From the NCBI GenBank assembly GCA_003117195.1, contig BDSI01000055.1, positions 1 to 64,000 of the forward strand: a stretch of DNA of 64,000 nt. The letters run 5' to 3'. The DNA is from Eudorina sp. 2006-703-Eu-15. Taxonomy: Eukaryota; Chlorophyta; Chlorophyceae; Chlamydomonadales; Volvocaceae. The position numbers were made by a program, and so were the translations under genes. Within the stretch, counting starts at the first letter, position 1; each line of letters starts with the position of its first letter. Of the stretch, positions 1 to 12,408 are shown piece by piece. Below the pieces are notes generated by a model that was not told the origin of the DNA, searched no databases, and saw only the letters and a list, made by a program, of their open reading frames with translations.

Positions 1-300
1 GGGGTGTGAGGTGCGGGGTGTGAGGTGCGGGGTGTGAGGTGCGGGGTGTGAGGTGCGGGGTGTTTAGCATCTCAGCACCAGACGACAGAGTCTGGGGTGT
101 TGCGGGGTGTGTCGTTTGCGGTGGACCCCACCCGGCGAGTTGCGGTCGAGTGAGGGCGGTTCGTTGGCTCACGAGGAGGTGGTCGGAGGGGCGGATAGGA
201 GGGGTCAGCATCCGGAGCTGCATGAACCCCTTGGCTGCTCTCCCCCAACCCCAACCCCACCCCCGCCCCGGGGCCTGTCCCCTCCCCCCCGCCGCCGCAG
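1..300. repeat. Intron of the kinase gene with a 14-bp tandem repeat
   Basis: Bases 1-56 are four head-to-tail copies of GGGGTGTGAGGTGC followed by a broken fifth copy. The rest is a GC-rich, pyrimidine-rich stretch ending in a splice acceptor (CCGCCGCCGCAG) at 289-300. I read it as the intron before the first kinase exon in the window. No start codon or independent gene is supported here. Confidence 0.6.
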
Positions 301-3300
301 CGATCGAGGGTCGCTGAGGCAGGCGCTCGATGCAGGGGTGTTTCATCGGCAATGCAATGACGGCGGCGGCGGCGGCGGCGCGCCGCCGCCGCCGCCGCCG
401 TCAGCGCCGGACCGTCACGGCAGCGGCGTCGCCGCGGACTCCGTTTGGATGACACCCGCCGCGGACTTGACGATGCCGGCGGGGTCGCCGCCGCAGCAGC
501 CGCCGCAACAGCCGCAGCCGCCGCAACAGTTGCCGTCGCGGACGGCGGCCGCGCCCGGTACGGCATCCGGCGAACGTGAGTCGTACTCCGCGCCCCGGCA
601 CCACACCCGCGGCGACGGCGCGCTGCTGTACAACTACGGCCTGATGCTGCAGGTGTGTGTTATTTAAGCAGGCAGAACAGGAGTGCGTGATATGCGAGGG
701 ACCGAGCGGCGCCCAATAGTTTGCCCGTATGCGTATATAATATACCCATTGCCCGACCCTTAAAGTGAATAGAAGGCTGCGGTGTCTGAAGAGCGCTGTC
801 GAGAAATCTGAGAAGCTGAGATGAAAGGGCGCCGGAGCGCCCAGGAAGATACGCGCTTGTGCGGCTGCGACGTATAGCTGTCGGACGGTTGGTGGTTACG
901 GCGGTACCGGCTGTGGCCAGGTACCGATTGCCTAGCTTCCCTAAGGAGTGTGTGTGTGTGTGTGTGTGCCGTACACCATCAGCTCGCCCGATCACGCAGA
1001 GGCCATATCCCCACCGCACACCCGCGGCTCTCCCTCCGTTGGTCGCCGTCAGTACACGCCCCTTTTCACCTCTTGATACCGTTGGCCGTTAGGACGTCCA
1101 CGGCACTCAACCGCCCGCCCACATCGCCGTCATCCAAACCCGCGCACTCCTCCCCCCGCCCACCGCGCCTCCGTGGGCCCTGGCGACGCCTGAAGCGGCG
1201 GTGCCCTCCGCCCCTAGCTCACCCCTCCGTGGGCCGCCGCGGGGCCCCCCTCCCTCCCTGGAGGCCGCTTGGGGTCGCCTAGCAGGCCCGGGGGGTCAGA
1301 GCAGCCCTGCCCTCCACAAATGGCCTTCCCCCGGCCTCGGCCCCGGCGCCCCGGCCCCCCGGCCCCGGCTCCCGCCCTCTCGTCGTTCACTTAACACGGA
1401 TTCCTGGCAGCCTCTACCCGCCCCCCTCCCCCCCCCACCCCCCCTCCACACACAGGTGGCTTGCGACGTGGCCTCCGCGCTGCTGCACCTCCACAGCCAC
1501 GGGGTGGTCCACGGGGACGTGAAGGCCTCCAACGTAAGGGGCTGGGGGGGGAGGGGAAGAGGGGGGAGGGGAGGGAGGAGGGGGAGGAGGGGTGGGGGAG
1601 GAGGGGGAGGAGGGGTGGGGGAGGAGGAGGAGGAGGGACGAATCAACTGTACCAGGCAAAAGGGGTAGGCCCGCAGGCAAGGGACGTACTATGCTCACAA
1701 ATACGGGGTCATGTCGTGCGATGGGGAGGAAGGGGAAGGGAAGGGTGGTCTGCATTTGTCTGGCGCGGCGCGGCGCGGTTGCGGCGGCGGCGCATTGCGA
1801 CGGCGGCGGCGGCGGCGATGGTGGCGGCGGTGGCCGCGGCGGCGGGTTGGTGATTGCTGCTGGCTGGTGGTCGGTACCTGCGACCCGAGGATGTCTGTTG
1901 GCCAACCGTTTGCGCCCCGCCGCGGCGGATTTCCAATTGCCAACCGCCGAACAAATCACCGACCTGCTTGCAGGTGCTGCTGAAGACGTCGGCCTTGGAC
2001 GAGCGGCGTTACCTGCTGCTGTACGCGGCACCGGAAGCGCAGACGGGCGTCGGCTGTGGCGACGACGTCAGACCCGGCGGAGGCGGAGGCGGCGGAGGCG
2101 GAGGCGGAGGCGGCGGTGGAGGTCGCTTCAGCGTCCCGGGCAGCGTCAGCGTCGGCGTCGCGGCGGCGCCGTCGGCGTCGGCCTCAGCCGCCGGGACTGG
2201 GTCTCTGCCGACCGTGGGCCTTATCGCCAAGGTGGCGGACTTCGGTCTGAGCACCGTGATGGGGTTTGAGGGGGACGCGGAGCGGACGCACATCACTGCC
2301 CTTACGGCCCAGGTGGGTCGGTGGGGGTCGGTGGGGGTCGGTGGGGGTCGGGGGGGGTCGGGGGGCCCGGGGCCGGGGGCGACATTAGCCTATAGGCTTT
2401 CAATAGTATTGGAATTACTGGCCGCGGGCCGGCCAGGTAGCAGTCTTTGCTCTTTGCGTTCGACCGTTACAACTCTTCTCGCCAGCCCCACTGCGGTGTC
2501 CCCCGCGAGGCCCTCAGCCGTCCCCTACTTGAACATATCAGCTTCACCTTGATTCGTCGGAGTCAACGCTTCGCCGTGTTCGTTAATGACGACATCGGCG
2601 GTTATCGGTTTGTTGCTCTTTTGCGGTTTCGCTGTCTGGATTGACAAAAAAGGGGGGCCGGGGGCGGGGGCGGGGGCGCGGGCTGGCCACACTGCTGTGC
2701 TCGTCGTGGGGTGCATCGGATGATGCGTTGGGCGTCCGGTGCCCGTACATCAATGTCGTGTCAAGGGGGGCACAAGCGATCCCCCTCTTGACGAGAGGTC
2801 TGCATGCCTGGCCGACCTGGGGATGTCCCCCCCCGCCCTGCCCCCTGCCTCCCCACATGCCCACTGACCCGCCCGCTGTGCCCTCGCACTGTGCCCTCCC
2901 GCCCTCCCCCACCCTCCGCGCTTCCGCCCCGCCCCGCGCCGGCCCGCCCCGCCCCGCGCCGGCCCGCCCCGCCCCCACATGGCACGGGACATGGACCATT
3001 GACTGGCGCGCTGTCATACTGTCCGGGACTCTGGGCCCCACCGCGGAACATGGGCCGCCGTACTGCTGTACATCTGTATATCCGTACATCCAGGGCTCTC
3101 TGACCCACATGGCTCCAGGTACGGCTGGGGACCGCAGAAGGCCCGGGGTCGGCGCGAGGGCCGAATTCCTCCTCCCGGATTCATTCCGGATTCACTCTGG
3201 ATTCACATTCCGGGTTCGTACCGGATTCATTCTGGATCCACATTCCGGGTTCGTACCGGATTCATTCTGGATCCACATTCCGGATTCATACAGGATCGTT

Positions 3301-5103
3301 TCGTGCGGGTGGCACACTCCCCGTCTGATCGGCGGGCCCCTGGAGCCGTGGCAGCGCCGGTCTGGGTCTGTGGTGCGTGTTGGGGTTGCGCACACACGGC
3401 AGCAGTGGCACCGCAGACACAGCGCAGCTCGCCCCGCGCGGCTGCCGCGGTACTGGTACCTCACGCGGACCGCTGTGCTGTGCTGTGCTGTGCTGTGCTC
3501 TGTGTATCGTCGTCGTCGTCCCACTCCCCCCCCCGCAGAGCTGATGTTGCACGGCCACATCTCCAAGCGGGTGGACGTGTACGCCTTCGCCGTCCTGCTG
3601 TACGAGCTGTTCACGGGGGAGAGGGCGCACCGGGGACTGCCCCGGGCGCTGCTGCCGCACCAGGTGGGAGGGTGTGGTGTGTGGGGTGGGGTGGGGGTGT
3701 GTGAGGGGGTTTGGGGGATGGGGTGAGGGGGTGTGGGGTGTGGGGTGAGGGGGGTGGGGGATGGGGTGAGGGGGGTTGGGGTTTTTCCGTGGGCCGCCTC
3801 TTCGCACCCCGTCATACCCCGTCATACCCTGCTGCCTTCACTTTTCACCCCGTCATGCCCCCACGATCTCTCCTGACGCGCCCTCCCTCCGCTGCTGCGA
3901 CTGCTGCTGTCCTGTCCTGTCCTGCCCTGTGTCGGGCTGCCAGGTGGCGGTGTGCGGGTTACGTCCCCCGCTGCCGGCCCACACCCCGCCCGACCTCCGT
4001 CGCCTGGTGGAGGCGTGCTGGGGCGCGGAGCCGACCAAGAGGTACGGCACTCGTGGCGCGCGGGGGGGGGAGGGTGAGCGCTTTGGGGCTGGTATGCGTT
4101 CTAGGTGGCTTCCCCACGTTGCAGCTGCTTGAAAGTCAGACCACGGGCCTCTAAGGTATGAATTGGTTGATTCAGGGAAGGGAAGGAAATTCAGGGAAGG
4201 GAGGGATTTCCTTCCCTTCCCTGAATCAACCAATTAGAACCCTAGAATTTGTGACGGGTTGGAAGGGTTGGCAGCCACGCGCCGTCCGGGCAGAGATCGC
4301 TTCGCGCGGCCGCCCCTCTGACAGCCGCGTCCCAGCCGTGTCGGGAGCGTGCAGTAAGTGAGAAAATACCCCTCTCCCGCCGCCTGTTCCCCTCCTCGCC
4401 CTCGCCCTCGCCCCGTCCTCGCCCCCGCCCCGTCCTCGCCCCCGCCCCCCCTCCTCGCCCCCTCCTCGCCCTTCCCCCCGCTTTCCCCCAAAGAACCACA
4501 TTCGAGGCGATCCTAGGGGAACTCAAACGGATGCGGTCCGTCCTCGCGTCGGCGACGGCCGCCGCCGCCGTGGCCGCCTCCCGCGGCGCTTCCTTCTCCA
4601 CCTCCGCAAGCCGCGGCTCGCCCTCCGCCGACGATCCCGCCGGGATGTTCTCGTACCAGGCCGTACGGGCCGACGGTTGGGTGGTTGTGCCGGCCCTGGA
4701 GTCGAGCACGTGCTCGTCCACGTTGTTCGCGGAGTTGGTTGGGACGCGAGAGGGCGAGAGCGAGGGGCTCGGCGGTGACGGCGGCGCGGCCGTCAAGGCG
4801 GCGGCGGCGGCGGCGGCGGGAGGAGGTGTCGGGGGGGGAGGAGGAGCGGTGCGCGGAAAGGTGTGTGAGGAGGGCACGACGCTGACGTCAGGGCCGCCGG
4901 GGCTGGCGCTGGCGCTGGCTTGCGTCACCGGTGTGAAGCCGCCCGGCAGTCACAGCGGCGGTGCGGGCGGCGGCGGTGCGGGCGGGGATGTCAGCGGCGG
5001 CAACTACGAAGCAGGCAGCAGCGGTGACACCAAAAATGGTGGTGGTGGTGGTGGTGGTGGTGGTGGCGGGGCTGACCCGGGGAGCGTCGGCGGTGCGGAG
5101 TAG
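301..5103 (+). CDS. TKL/Raf-like Ser/Thr protein kinase, 5' end outside the window
   Basis: Seven exons join in phase: 301-652, 1456-1533, 1974-2312, 3094-3118, 3539-3663, 3944-4041 and 4494-5103 (stop TAG). They give about 541 residues. Kinase landmarks appear in order. DRGSLRQAL is the hinge region. HGDVKASN is the catalytic loop, with HGD in place of HRD as in many plant and algal TKL kinases. VADFGLS is the DFG motif. THMAPE is the APE motif, and DVYAFAVLLYELFTGE is subdomain IX. ACWGAEPTKR closes the domain. The Gly-rich loop and catalytic Lys must lie upstream of base 1. Two insertions are unusual: a Gly/Pro/Gln segment of about 95 residues before LMLQVACDVA, and a Gly/Ser segment of about 60 residues between the catalytic loop and DFG. 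The C-terminal tail after LGELKRMRS is Ala/Gly/Ser-rich. Substrate and pathway are unknown. Active-kinase status is inferred from the retained Asp, Asn and DFG. Confidence 0.85.
1534..1973 (+). other. Kinase intron with a G-rich purine tract
   Basis: This intron lies between the catalytic-loop exon and the DFG exon (GTAAGG..TTGCAG). Bases 1545-1640 on the + strand are almost pure G/A with repeated GGAGGGG units. Such a tract could form G-quadruplex or triplex structures, which is an inference. Nothing in it looks coding. Confidence 0.55.
3177..3292 (+). repeat. 35-bp tandem repeat in a kinase intron
   Basis: A unit containing TTCGTACCGGATTCATTC and ATCCACATTCCGG repeats with a 35-bp period, about three times, the outer copies being diverged. 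It lies in the intron between the 25-nt microexon (3094-3118) and the next exon (3539). It reads as a minisatellite. Confidence 0.7.
4161..4235. repeat. Perfect 30-bp inverted repeat (hairpin) in a kinase intron
   Basis: Bases 4161-4190 are the exact reverse complement of 4206-4235, with a 15-base loop at 4191-4205. The arm begins AATTGGTTGATTCAGGGAAG. The right arm is in the last intron of the kinase gene (4042-4493), about 260 bases before its acceptor. It could be a tiny foldback transposon, a small-RNA precursor or a replication-slippage product. Confidence 0.85.
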
Positions 5104-8100
5104 GGGGGAGGCAGGCGAGGGGTCAGGACCGCTGCGGCGCTGGAGGATCGACAGCGGGCAGGTGGGCAGGCAGGCAGGATGGAAGGAAGGAAGCTGCCCG
5201 ATGCCCGAATAACGTTCATTGTTCCGGACAGCAGCTGCATTAAGTGGTTTTGCCGTACATAAATGATTGAGGCGGGCGGCCTCCCCACCCTTCAGGCGTA
5301 GGTCGCCACCATCCATGTGGGCGACTGAGTGAGGGGGGAGGTAGGGAGGTAGGGGGTAGAGGGTAGGGAGGTAGGGAGGGGGAGGGAGGGGGGGAGGAAG
5401 GGGGGAGGAAGGGGGGGAGGTAGTGGGGGAGGTAGTGGGGGAGGTAGGGGGGGAGGTCTGCAGTGGGCCCATTGCGGGGGGACATGTCGGGTGTTGCGCC
5501 GTCCGGGGGGGGGGGGAGGGCGCACCCGCGGGGGAGAGGGGCACCAGCTCCCCGCGGGTGCAGGGTGCGTGTTGGTGTGGAGGCGGCGGCGCGCGCGCCG
5601 GCGGGAGGGGGCCAGAGGTTGTCCCTGGGGCCCCGCCTGTCTTTTGGGTCCGGAGCGGTCAGTCAGGCAGTCAGTGAATCAGTCAGCCAGGCAGGCAGTC
5701 AATTATTCAGTCGGGCAGTCAGGCAGTCAGGTCGAAGGCAGCTCGTGTATTGCGGCCGCCGTCAATGTGCGTGGCGACCCTGGAGAGAGGGCAACCCTGC
5801 CGGCCCCGTCGCTCCGGCCGCCGACCCCGGCCCCATCGCGCGCGCATACACCCCTTCCTCCCCCCCCCACACACACACCGTGGCAGAACCGGGGGGGGGG
5901 GGGAAATGTGGCCCATCGCCATTTCCAATTGTCGCACGTCGCGGTGCAAGGGGCATCCAGGAGGCATCCAAAAGCCCTTCTCCCTTGAGAGCAGAGTATC
6001 TCTACCAATCACACCCAAGCCCTGTACCGTAAGAATCGCAACCGGCATAGGGCCCAAAAAGGGTCCTCACGCTTGTTCGCGCTTTGTGCCCCACCGCGCT
6101 CCTGTCGCAACAACAACTGGGACACCGGTGTCTTGGCGTCTCGTCTTCCATTTGGGTTGTGGGTTGTGGGTATGTATTTTGGGCATGGGCAGGTAACTAT
6201 GCGTGTTTCAAATCGACGCGTGGTGAAGTCAGCTCGGACGGGGTTGCGGCGAGGTGTACGGCATGACGGGGTGAGGTGGGGGTCGGCAGCGGGCGGTAGG
6301 TGACGTCATCCTGTGTGCGGATCTGGGTAAGGGGGCCACCTCACTGGGCCGCCTTTCAGTGTTTCCGGATTTTCAAATTTCCCTCTCCAGACCGCGGGGG
6401 GCGTGAGAGCGGTGGTGGCCGGGGATCGTGTGTGGTTTGCCCCCGTATCGCAAGGTGTGGTGCGGTCGTGTGTGTGCCGTACCACCCACCTCAACCGTCA
6501 ACATGGGGAGGAGGGGTTTGGCGCTGCCTGTGTGTGTGTGTGTGTGTTTAGAAGTGTGTGTGTGTGTGTGTGTAAAAGAGAACTGAGCCGCTGTGTGTGT
6601 GTGGGTGTGTGTACATGCTAGTGTGCGCGGCGGGCCCAGTGGTCGCACATCGCGACAGGGGCAATCGTGGGCGTGGTCCTCTCTTTCGAAATAACACGCC
6701 GCGGGCGTGAAACAACGTGTTGTCCCCTCCGTCGAGGTTGTTTGTCGACCCTAGGGGGTTTATGGATCGCGTCGGCAGCAGAGCTCTTGGAGGCGGGGTG
6801 GGCGGGCTGGCGGGATGCGTCGCCGCTGGGCTCGCTCCTGCCCGGGGTGGAACGAGATGAGTCGTGCAATGTATTCAAACGGACGCGATGTGGAAGCTGC
6901 GGGAAGGTGTGACCGGAGCGCGGCTGGTGCAGGTTGTCGTGGTCGTAGCTGCAGTAATTATGGTTATAATAGTGTAGTACGATGTACGACATTACATGTC
7001 TATTAAACGGCACAATAAATAGGGGGCGGGATGGCCTCATATCAGCTCTTGGATGTGCAGAGCTGACCCGCACGCCTCCTCCACCTCCTCCTCTCATGCT
7101 CGTTGTTGTTGTTGATGTTGTCCGCGGCTTTCATGTCAATTATGTGATGACGTGCCGGGGGGTCCCCGTGGAGTACTTTGTCGTCGTATACTGTTGTCGG
7201 GTATTTAACGTTTTTGTGAGCCGCCGGGAGAGTGAGGCCATGTGGTGGACCTTGCAATCTGGACTGTCTGCCGCTTCTGGTTCGGGTCTGGTACGTGGGG
7301 GGGCTTCCGAGCCGTGTGTGGCGTGTTCAGACTTCGAAGCCGGGTGTGGGGGTGTGGCGGTGGCTGGGGGCGCAGCTGACGGAGGGGGAACTGGAGGGCT
7401 CGATCGTTACAAGGGGGACCAGCAAAGCTGCTCGCTCGCCAGCTGGTCAGCCCGCCGGAACATGATGTACGGATGTACGGTGCAGTAGCCCCGAGAGGGA
7501 GAGAGAGAGAAGAGACAGATGAGTCGAGTACCCAGGGAGCGGCGTGAGGGGCGCTACGCGTGGATGGAACGCTGCTCTCTGGAGTGAGCGAGGAGGGGTA
7601 CGGAAGAGGCTGGTGGACGAGCGAAGGGGCTGTGACGGAACGAAACGGCTGACTGATTGCCTCCTGAAGAGGGCGCACGAATGTCCCCACCGAGCACCGA
7701 CCGGGCGCCGACGAGCGGACCTGGTTTCGCAGCGGCTCGCAATGGCGCACATGGCACTTGCCGCACGGAGCATTGGATTTCGCCCATATGCAACCAACAA
7801 CACCGCTTTTGACGTGTGCTGATGTGACATGTAGTCATGTACGGCATGTGGCTTTTCAGTCAGCTCCACCTGGATGCGTGGCGAGGTCAGGGCAGGTCGC
7901 GACGTCTGGTCTTCCCCCCCTGCAAGCCACCTGCCTCCTTCCATCAGGTGCCCAAACTGTGACAGCACGTCGCCAACAGGCCGACAGGGGGCTGGAGTCG
8001 GAGCTGAAGGGCGCCCCTCCCCCCTCCCCCGGTGAAGTGGCGACCCGGGTTACGTCTTTACGTGTCTACGTGTCGGGAGGATCCGCGGTGCATTCACCCT

Positions 8101-8250
8101 TACAGCCATTCAGTCAAAGTCACCCTAAAATCCACCACCGCAACCAGACCAGACCCAGTCCGACGAAACAATCTGAGGTGTCCTCCGTCGGCGCGCCGAA
8201 GACGTCCTCCGCCGGAGACGCGTACTGGCGCCTGAACCCCCAAACGTCAT
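5104..8250. other. Gene-poor stretch 3' of the kinase gene
   Basis: No protein gene is recognised. The stretch holds the kinase 3' flank, a purine-rich GGGAGGTAGG-type tract at about 5330-5460, and CAGTCAGG-type short repeats at about 5658-5732. (GT)n runs interrupted by TAAAAGAGAAC-like spacers lie at about 6530-6612. Long open frames here are on both strands and rich in Arg, Pro and Gly, as expected from GC-rich DNA without genes. Confidence 0.5.
5330..5460. repeat. Purine-rich GGGAGGTAGG tract
   Basis: About 130 bases of nearly uninterrupted G/A on the + strand, built from imperfect GGGAGGTAGG and GGGGAGGAAGG units. It is strand-asymmetric simple sequence without coding signs. Confidence 0.7.
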
Positions 8251-11200
8251 TCATCACCATACTCAGGGCTTCATAGCTGGGGGCACAGCCATCGGATCTG
8301 CGGGGCACCCCGACCCGGCCCCTGAGCCCTGACTGACTCGACCAGCGGACGCACCCGATGCACCCGATCCAGGCCCCGGTAGCCAACAGCTGGGCGACTG
8401 TCGTTCGGAGAAGACCTGGCGCGTGCGGCGGTGCAAGAAATTGAGAGACCCGCGGGTCTGTTGGAACGTTCGCGCGGACACCACGCACGCGGCGGGCTCA
8501 GCTGGCGACGCAAGGCCCCAGTTTGCTGCCTGATGTGAGTTAACCGACCGATGCCGACGCGAGGACGCGAGGACGCGGATGCGCCCGTCTCGCTGCTTGT
8601 GTGTCCGTCGAGTCGACGGAGTCTGAAGGCGGCAGGTCCTCCAGGACCTATGGGGCCTCAACAGGTTTAATAAAACCCAGGACCCGTTCGAAGGAACCAT
8701 CCGGGCGTCGGTGCACGCGCGCCAGGCTGGGAGGCTCCAGCAGTCCGGCTCCAGCTCCGTCTCACCCCTGGAGAGGCCCCCAGTGTCCTCAGTGACCACG
8801 TCCTCAGTAAGTGGATGGCTGGCCCCCAGCCGCCGGATATGCCGCCGGATGACGGCGACACATCGACCTGGCTTGCAGCCAATGACAGCATCTGAGGGGT
8901 GCGATCGGCGGTGGCGCGGCCGGTGCATTGGAAAGACGCAGTGGCAGAGCGCATCGGCCACTACTGCTAGGTGCGTGTGCGGAGGAAGGAGACCGTCGGG
9001 AGGCCGTCGGGTCGACGGTGTATTGCCGTCTGCGCCGGCCACGGCGGCACTCACCACGTGGCACCGGCCGTGGGGCCTCGAGAAGAAATCGAATCGCTTG
9101 GCCGCAGGCCAGAAGGGCCCAGAAGGAAAAGGGATTCAACCGCCGTCGGAATCATCGGTGCCGCTCGCCGCTGCTGGCCGCTTCAGGCTGAGCTGTTGCT
9201 CGAGTGCTCGGAAAGCGGCGATGCCCACTGGCTCCCCGGTTGAACCTTCTGACGCTTCTATGGTTGTCTGTTTGGCACCATCAGGCTTTAGTTTTTCCTG
9301 GAATCCACCAATTGGGTAGAGCGGGGTCAAAAGCTTGGCGCCGGCACGGTTCACATGCCACGCGTACGCACCCTTTGCGCGACCTGAACTCTCCATTTCG
9401 CGAGCTCTTCCGCATACAGCTCCCAAACACACGTATTGCACCCACCCTGTGAAGAGTGCGAAACAACGTCAGTCCACAGTTTACGGAAGCAGTAGTTGTC
9501 AATCAATCATGCACCTGGCAGCAATCTTCAGGTCCAGGCTCCAGGGGCTTTGGAGGAAGCGAGTACCGCCTTAATTGGGATGGATGACGCTGACAGAGTC
9601 GCACGCATGTCCACGCGTGTCTCATCATCTTGATGACGCAATCGTCACGAGTTTATCCTTACAGGGCAGAATAGATATCAATCAAGCGGTGGAAATTTGT
9701 CTAAAGTATTTGAGATGTATGGGTTTGATGACACTTCGTGATGGGCGGACATCATGAAGGGTTTGGGGACTGTACTACGGTATTCGATGCATCGCTTCAA
9801 AAGGCCGGCTGGTGACGATGTGATCATTCCAGGTACTTTGCGCTTGTTGGCGTTTCAACGAAGCTCTAGTGTTACGAACCGCTTTACAAGCAATCACTTC
9901 TCCGCGAAACGGTACGTGAACGCGAAAAGGCGCACCCCCACGTACCTGAACCAGACCGATCTACTCTGCTTGGCGACATGCGCAGCGACGCACAACCGAT
10001 TTCCTCGCTGCACTCACAATGCGCGATAGTGCAGCATGCAGATGGGATTGTTGTTCCCAGCACTCGCGAGGGCTCCCCTCCACTCCGCGTACCCAAACGC
10101 TCAGGTTGGCTGCAAGGGCAGCCAACCTGCCGTTCTGCATTCGTATCGTGTCTAACCGTGGCGTACCCGTACTATGCCCGTCATCCACCAGAGCATACCG
10201 TTATTTCTCAGCGCAGCTGTCAACGCGGCGCTGACCCACGATGTCGACGAACCTTCCCCAATCCCCATGCAGCATGCAAGCACGAAACCCAAATCGTGAT
10301 CTCCCGGCTCCCCTTCTACCGTCTGCTATCCGCGTTTATGCGGACCTCTTAAAGGATATACCGGTATAGCACAGATGGGGTCTATAACGCGGACTCCGTC
10401 CTGTTGGCAAACGCGACCAGGCGACACCGCCCCCACCAGACACACCCCACTGCTGGTCTGGCTGGCCCCGACGGTCGCATCAGGTAGGGGCCGGGGGCAC
10501 CCCAATCGCTGTGTGCGCTCGGTACTTGCGACGCGACTGCAGCGAAGCGCCTGTGGACTCCGCGCCATCCCACACATTATCACCCGTGTCAGGTGCCAAA
10601 ACAGACGACGACATATCATGAGGTAGCCTCCTTTGCGCTCTTGCCTGCCTGAATCCCCTTAACAGCCACCGCCTCACGTGAGTGCTCAGCGCGTCGTGTG
10701 ATTGAGCACACAGGCCCGTGCACCGCGCAGCCAGCTACCGTATCTTCATGTATTGCCAGTAATATGAATTAGATGGCGGGGAGTGGGTTTGGCTTCCCCC
10801 GCCGGACAGCGGATATCGTCCGCCATGCCGCCGCGCAGTTCCAATCAAGCACACGCCTACACCCACGAGAACACCTCATCGGGCCCACCGGCTTTGCACA
10901 AAAGCTGCGATCCTGACGTATCCCTTTAATGAGACATGAGGCGTCCAACACTCCCCCTTCTGCATCAAGGCGTGCATCCCGGCGTGGACATCCTCCCTGC
11001 GACTCCATGCACACACTTTTCGTTGACGTTACGGGAGTCCCTCAGCCGACATGCCTGTGCCCGCGGGCGAACCTACAGCACCCACAGCACACACACACAC
11101 ACAGCCCCTGCACCGCGCTGGCTGGCTGTACGCCGGCTGCCGCGTGACCCGGGCCCTGCGGCGCTCTTTCACACAGCCCCCATGCCTCCATGACGGCACC

Positions 11201-11426
11201 CCGTTCAGACCTCCGGCACGTATGGGAGGCCAAGTGCCGCATGACCAACCGTGTCTCCTCCCGATCACAGTGTCACCCTGCCTCTGCCTCTCCCCCATGC
11301 TCCGCGCCGGACGTGTGGCACAGCATGAGCTCGGGGGCCAGCGGAGCCGCTGCGGCGTGTGACCCTTTACTGTCCTTCCTTGAGCCCCAAGAGGGGTAGC
11401 GCGAGGCGAAACGGGTTTGGGCCCCG
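8250..11426. other. Unassigned stretch of lower GC content between the kinase and CLPTM1 genes
   Basis: This stretch is visibly less GC-rich and less repetitive than its surroundings. The largest open frame is about 264 codons on the - strand (9057-8263), but it shows no domain I recognise. One short string (VVADAL) resembles the end of retrotransposon RNase H regions and is too little to call. A clean hairpin lies at 10102-10129. The right part is the 3' flank of the - strand CLPTM1 gene. A decayed transposon is possible but unproven. Confidence 0.35.
10102..10129. repeat. 12-bp perfect hairpin with a 4-base loop
   Basis: CAGGTTGGCTGC at 10102-10113, loop AAGG, then the exact reverse complement at 10118-10129. 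It is isolated from any gene model and has no run of T after it, so its role is unknown. Confidence 0.7.
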
Positions 11427-12367
11427 CTACTTTCCCTTCTTATCGTCGCCGTCAGCTGCCTTGGCGTCCTTCTCCTTGCTGCCTGACCCCTCCTCCCCCG
11501 CGGCCGCCTCCTTCTTGCCGCCCTTGCGCTTGCGCGCAGCAGGCTCCTCTGCCTCGCCCTCGGCCGTGCCGGCGACGCCCTCCGCTGCTTCGCCGCCGGC
11601 CGCGGCATCCGCCAGCGCGGGCGCCGCCTCCGTGCCCTCCACCTCCGCCGCGGGTTGCGCCTCAGACCACCTGCGCTCGGCGCGGTCGCAGTAATTCGAA
11701 TTTTAATGCCATTAAAACGAACACCAGGCAAAACGGCGATGCTGCAGTTGCTGCTGTTGCTGTTCAGGCAGAATCATGAACCACGACTACGCACGCCATC
11801 CACGCAAGGCCCATGGACCATAGAAAGTTACCGCGTAAAGAGTTTACTGCATGAACGAATGGATAAATGAATCGACACGAGGTGCATTGCCCAGCGGGCG
11901 GTACCGTTCGCGGGGCGGATGTCCGCTGTCTTGCTCTGGCCCGGCCCACAACAGTCCGGCCCACAAGCCCGTCACACTCATCACTGCCTCTTGTGGACGC
12001 AAGCAAACATTCTCCGCGGTCCTTGCCGGGCTTGCCCAGCGGCCCGCATCCCGCCGCGCCGCCCGCCCACCAACACGCACCCGAACTCGTTGGCACGCGT
12101 CCGGTCCACTCGGTAGATCCAGCGCTGGTACAGGTAGATCAGGAACACGACGTCGTCCCGGAAGACCGAGAGGCGGTGCAGCAGCGGCATCTTGATGACG
12201 AACGCAAACAGGTCGTCGATAATGGTGTTCAGGAACTTGTACGTCATCTGGCGCCACGGCAGGTGGGCCACCGACTTGAGTCGGTAGTTCAGGTACAACT
12301 GCGGGGTGGTGTGGGGTGGGGATGGGGGTCCCGGTGGGATGGGGAGGACGAGGAAAGATAAGAGTTC

Positions 12368-12408
<41 letters not shown>

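Noticed and set aside
6982..7488. 168-codon + strand open frame
   Set aside because: Amino-acid make-up is unlike a folded protein, there is no recognisable domain, and codon use differs from neighbouring genes.
8263..9057. 264-codon - strand open frame with VVADAL, a possible retrotransposon RNase H end
   Set aside because: The match is six residues, no reverse transcriptase or integrase motif is nearby, and the + strand is open over much of the same stretch.
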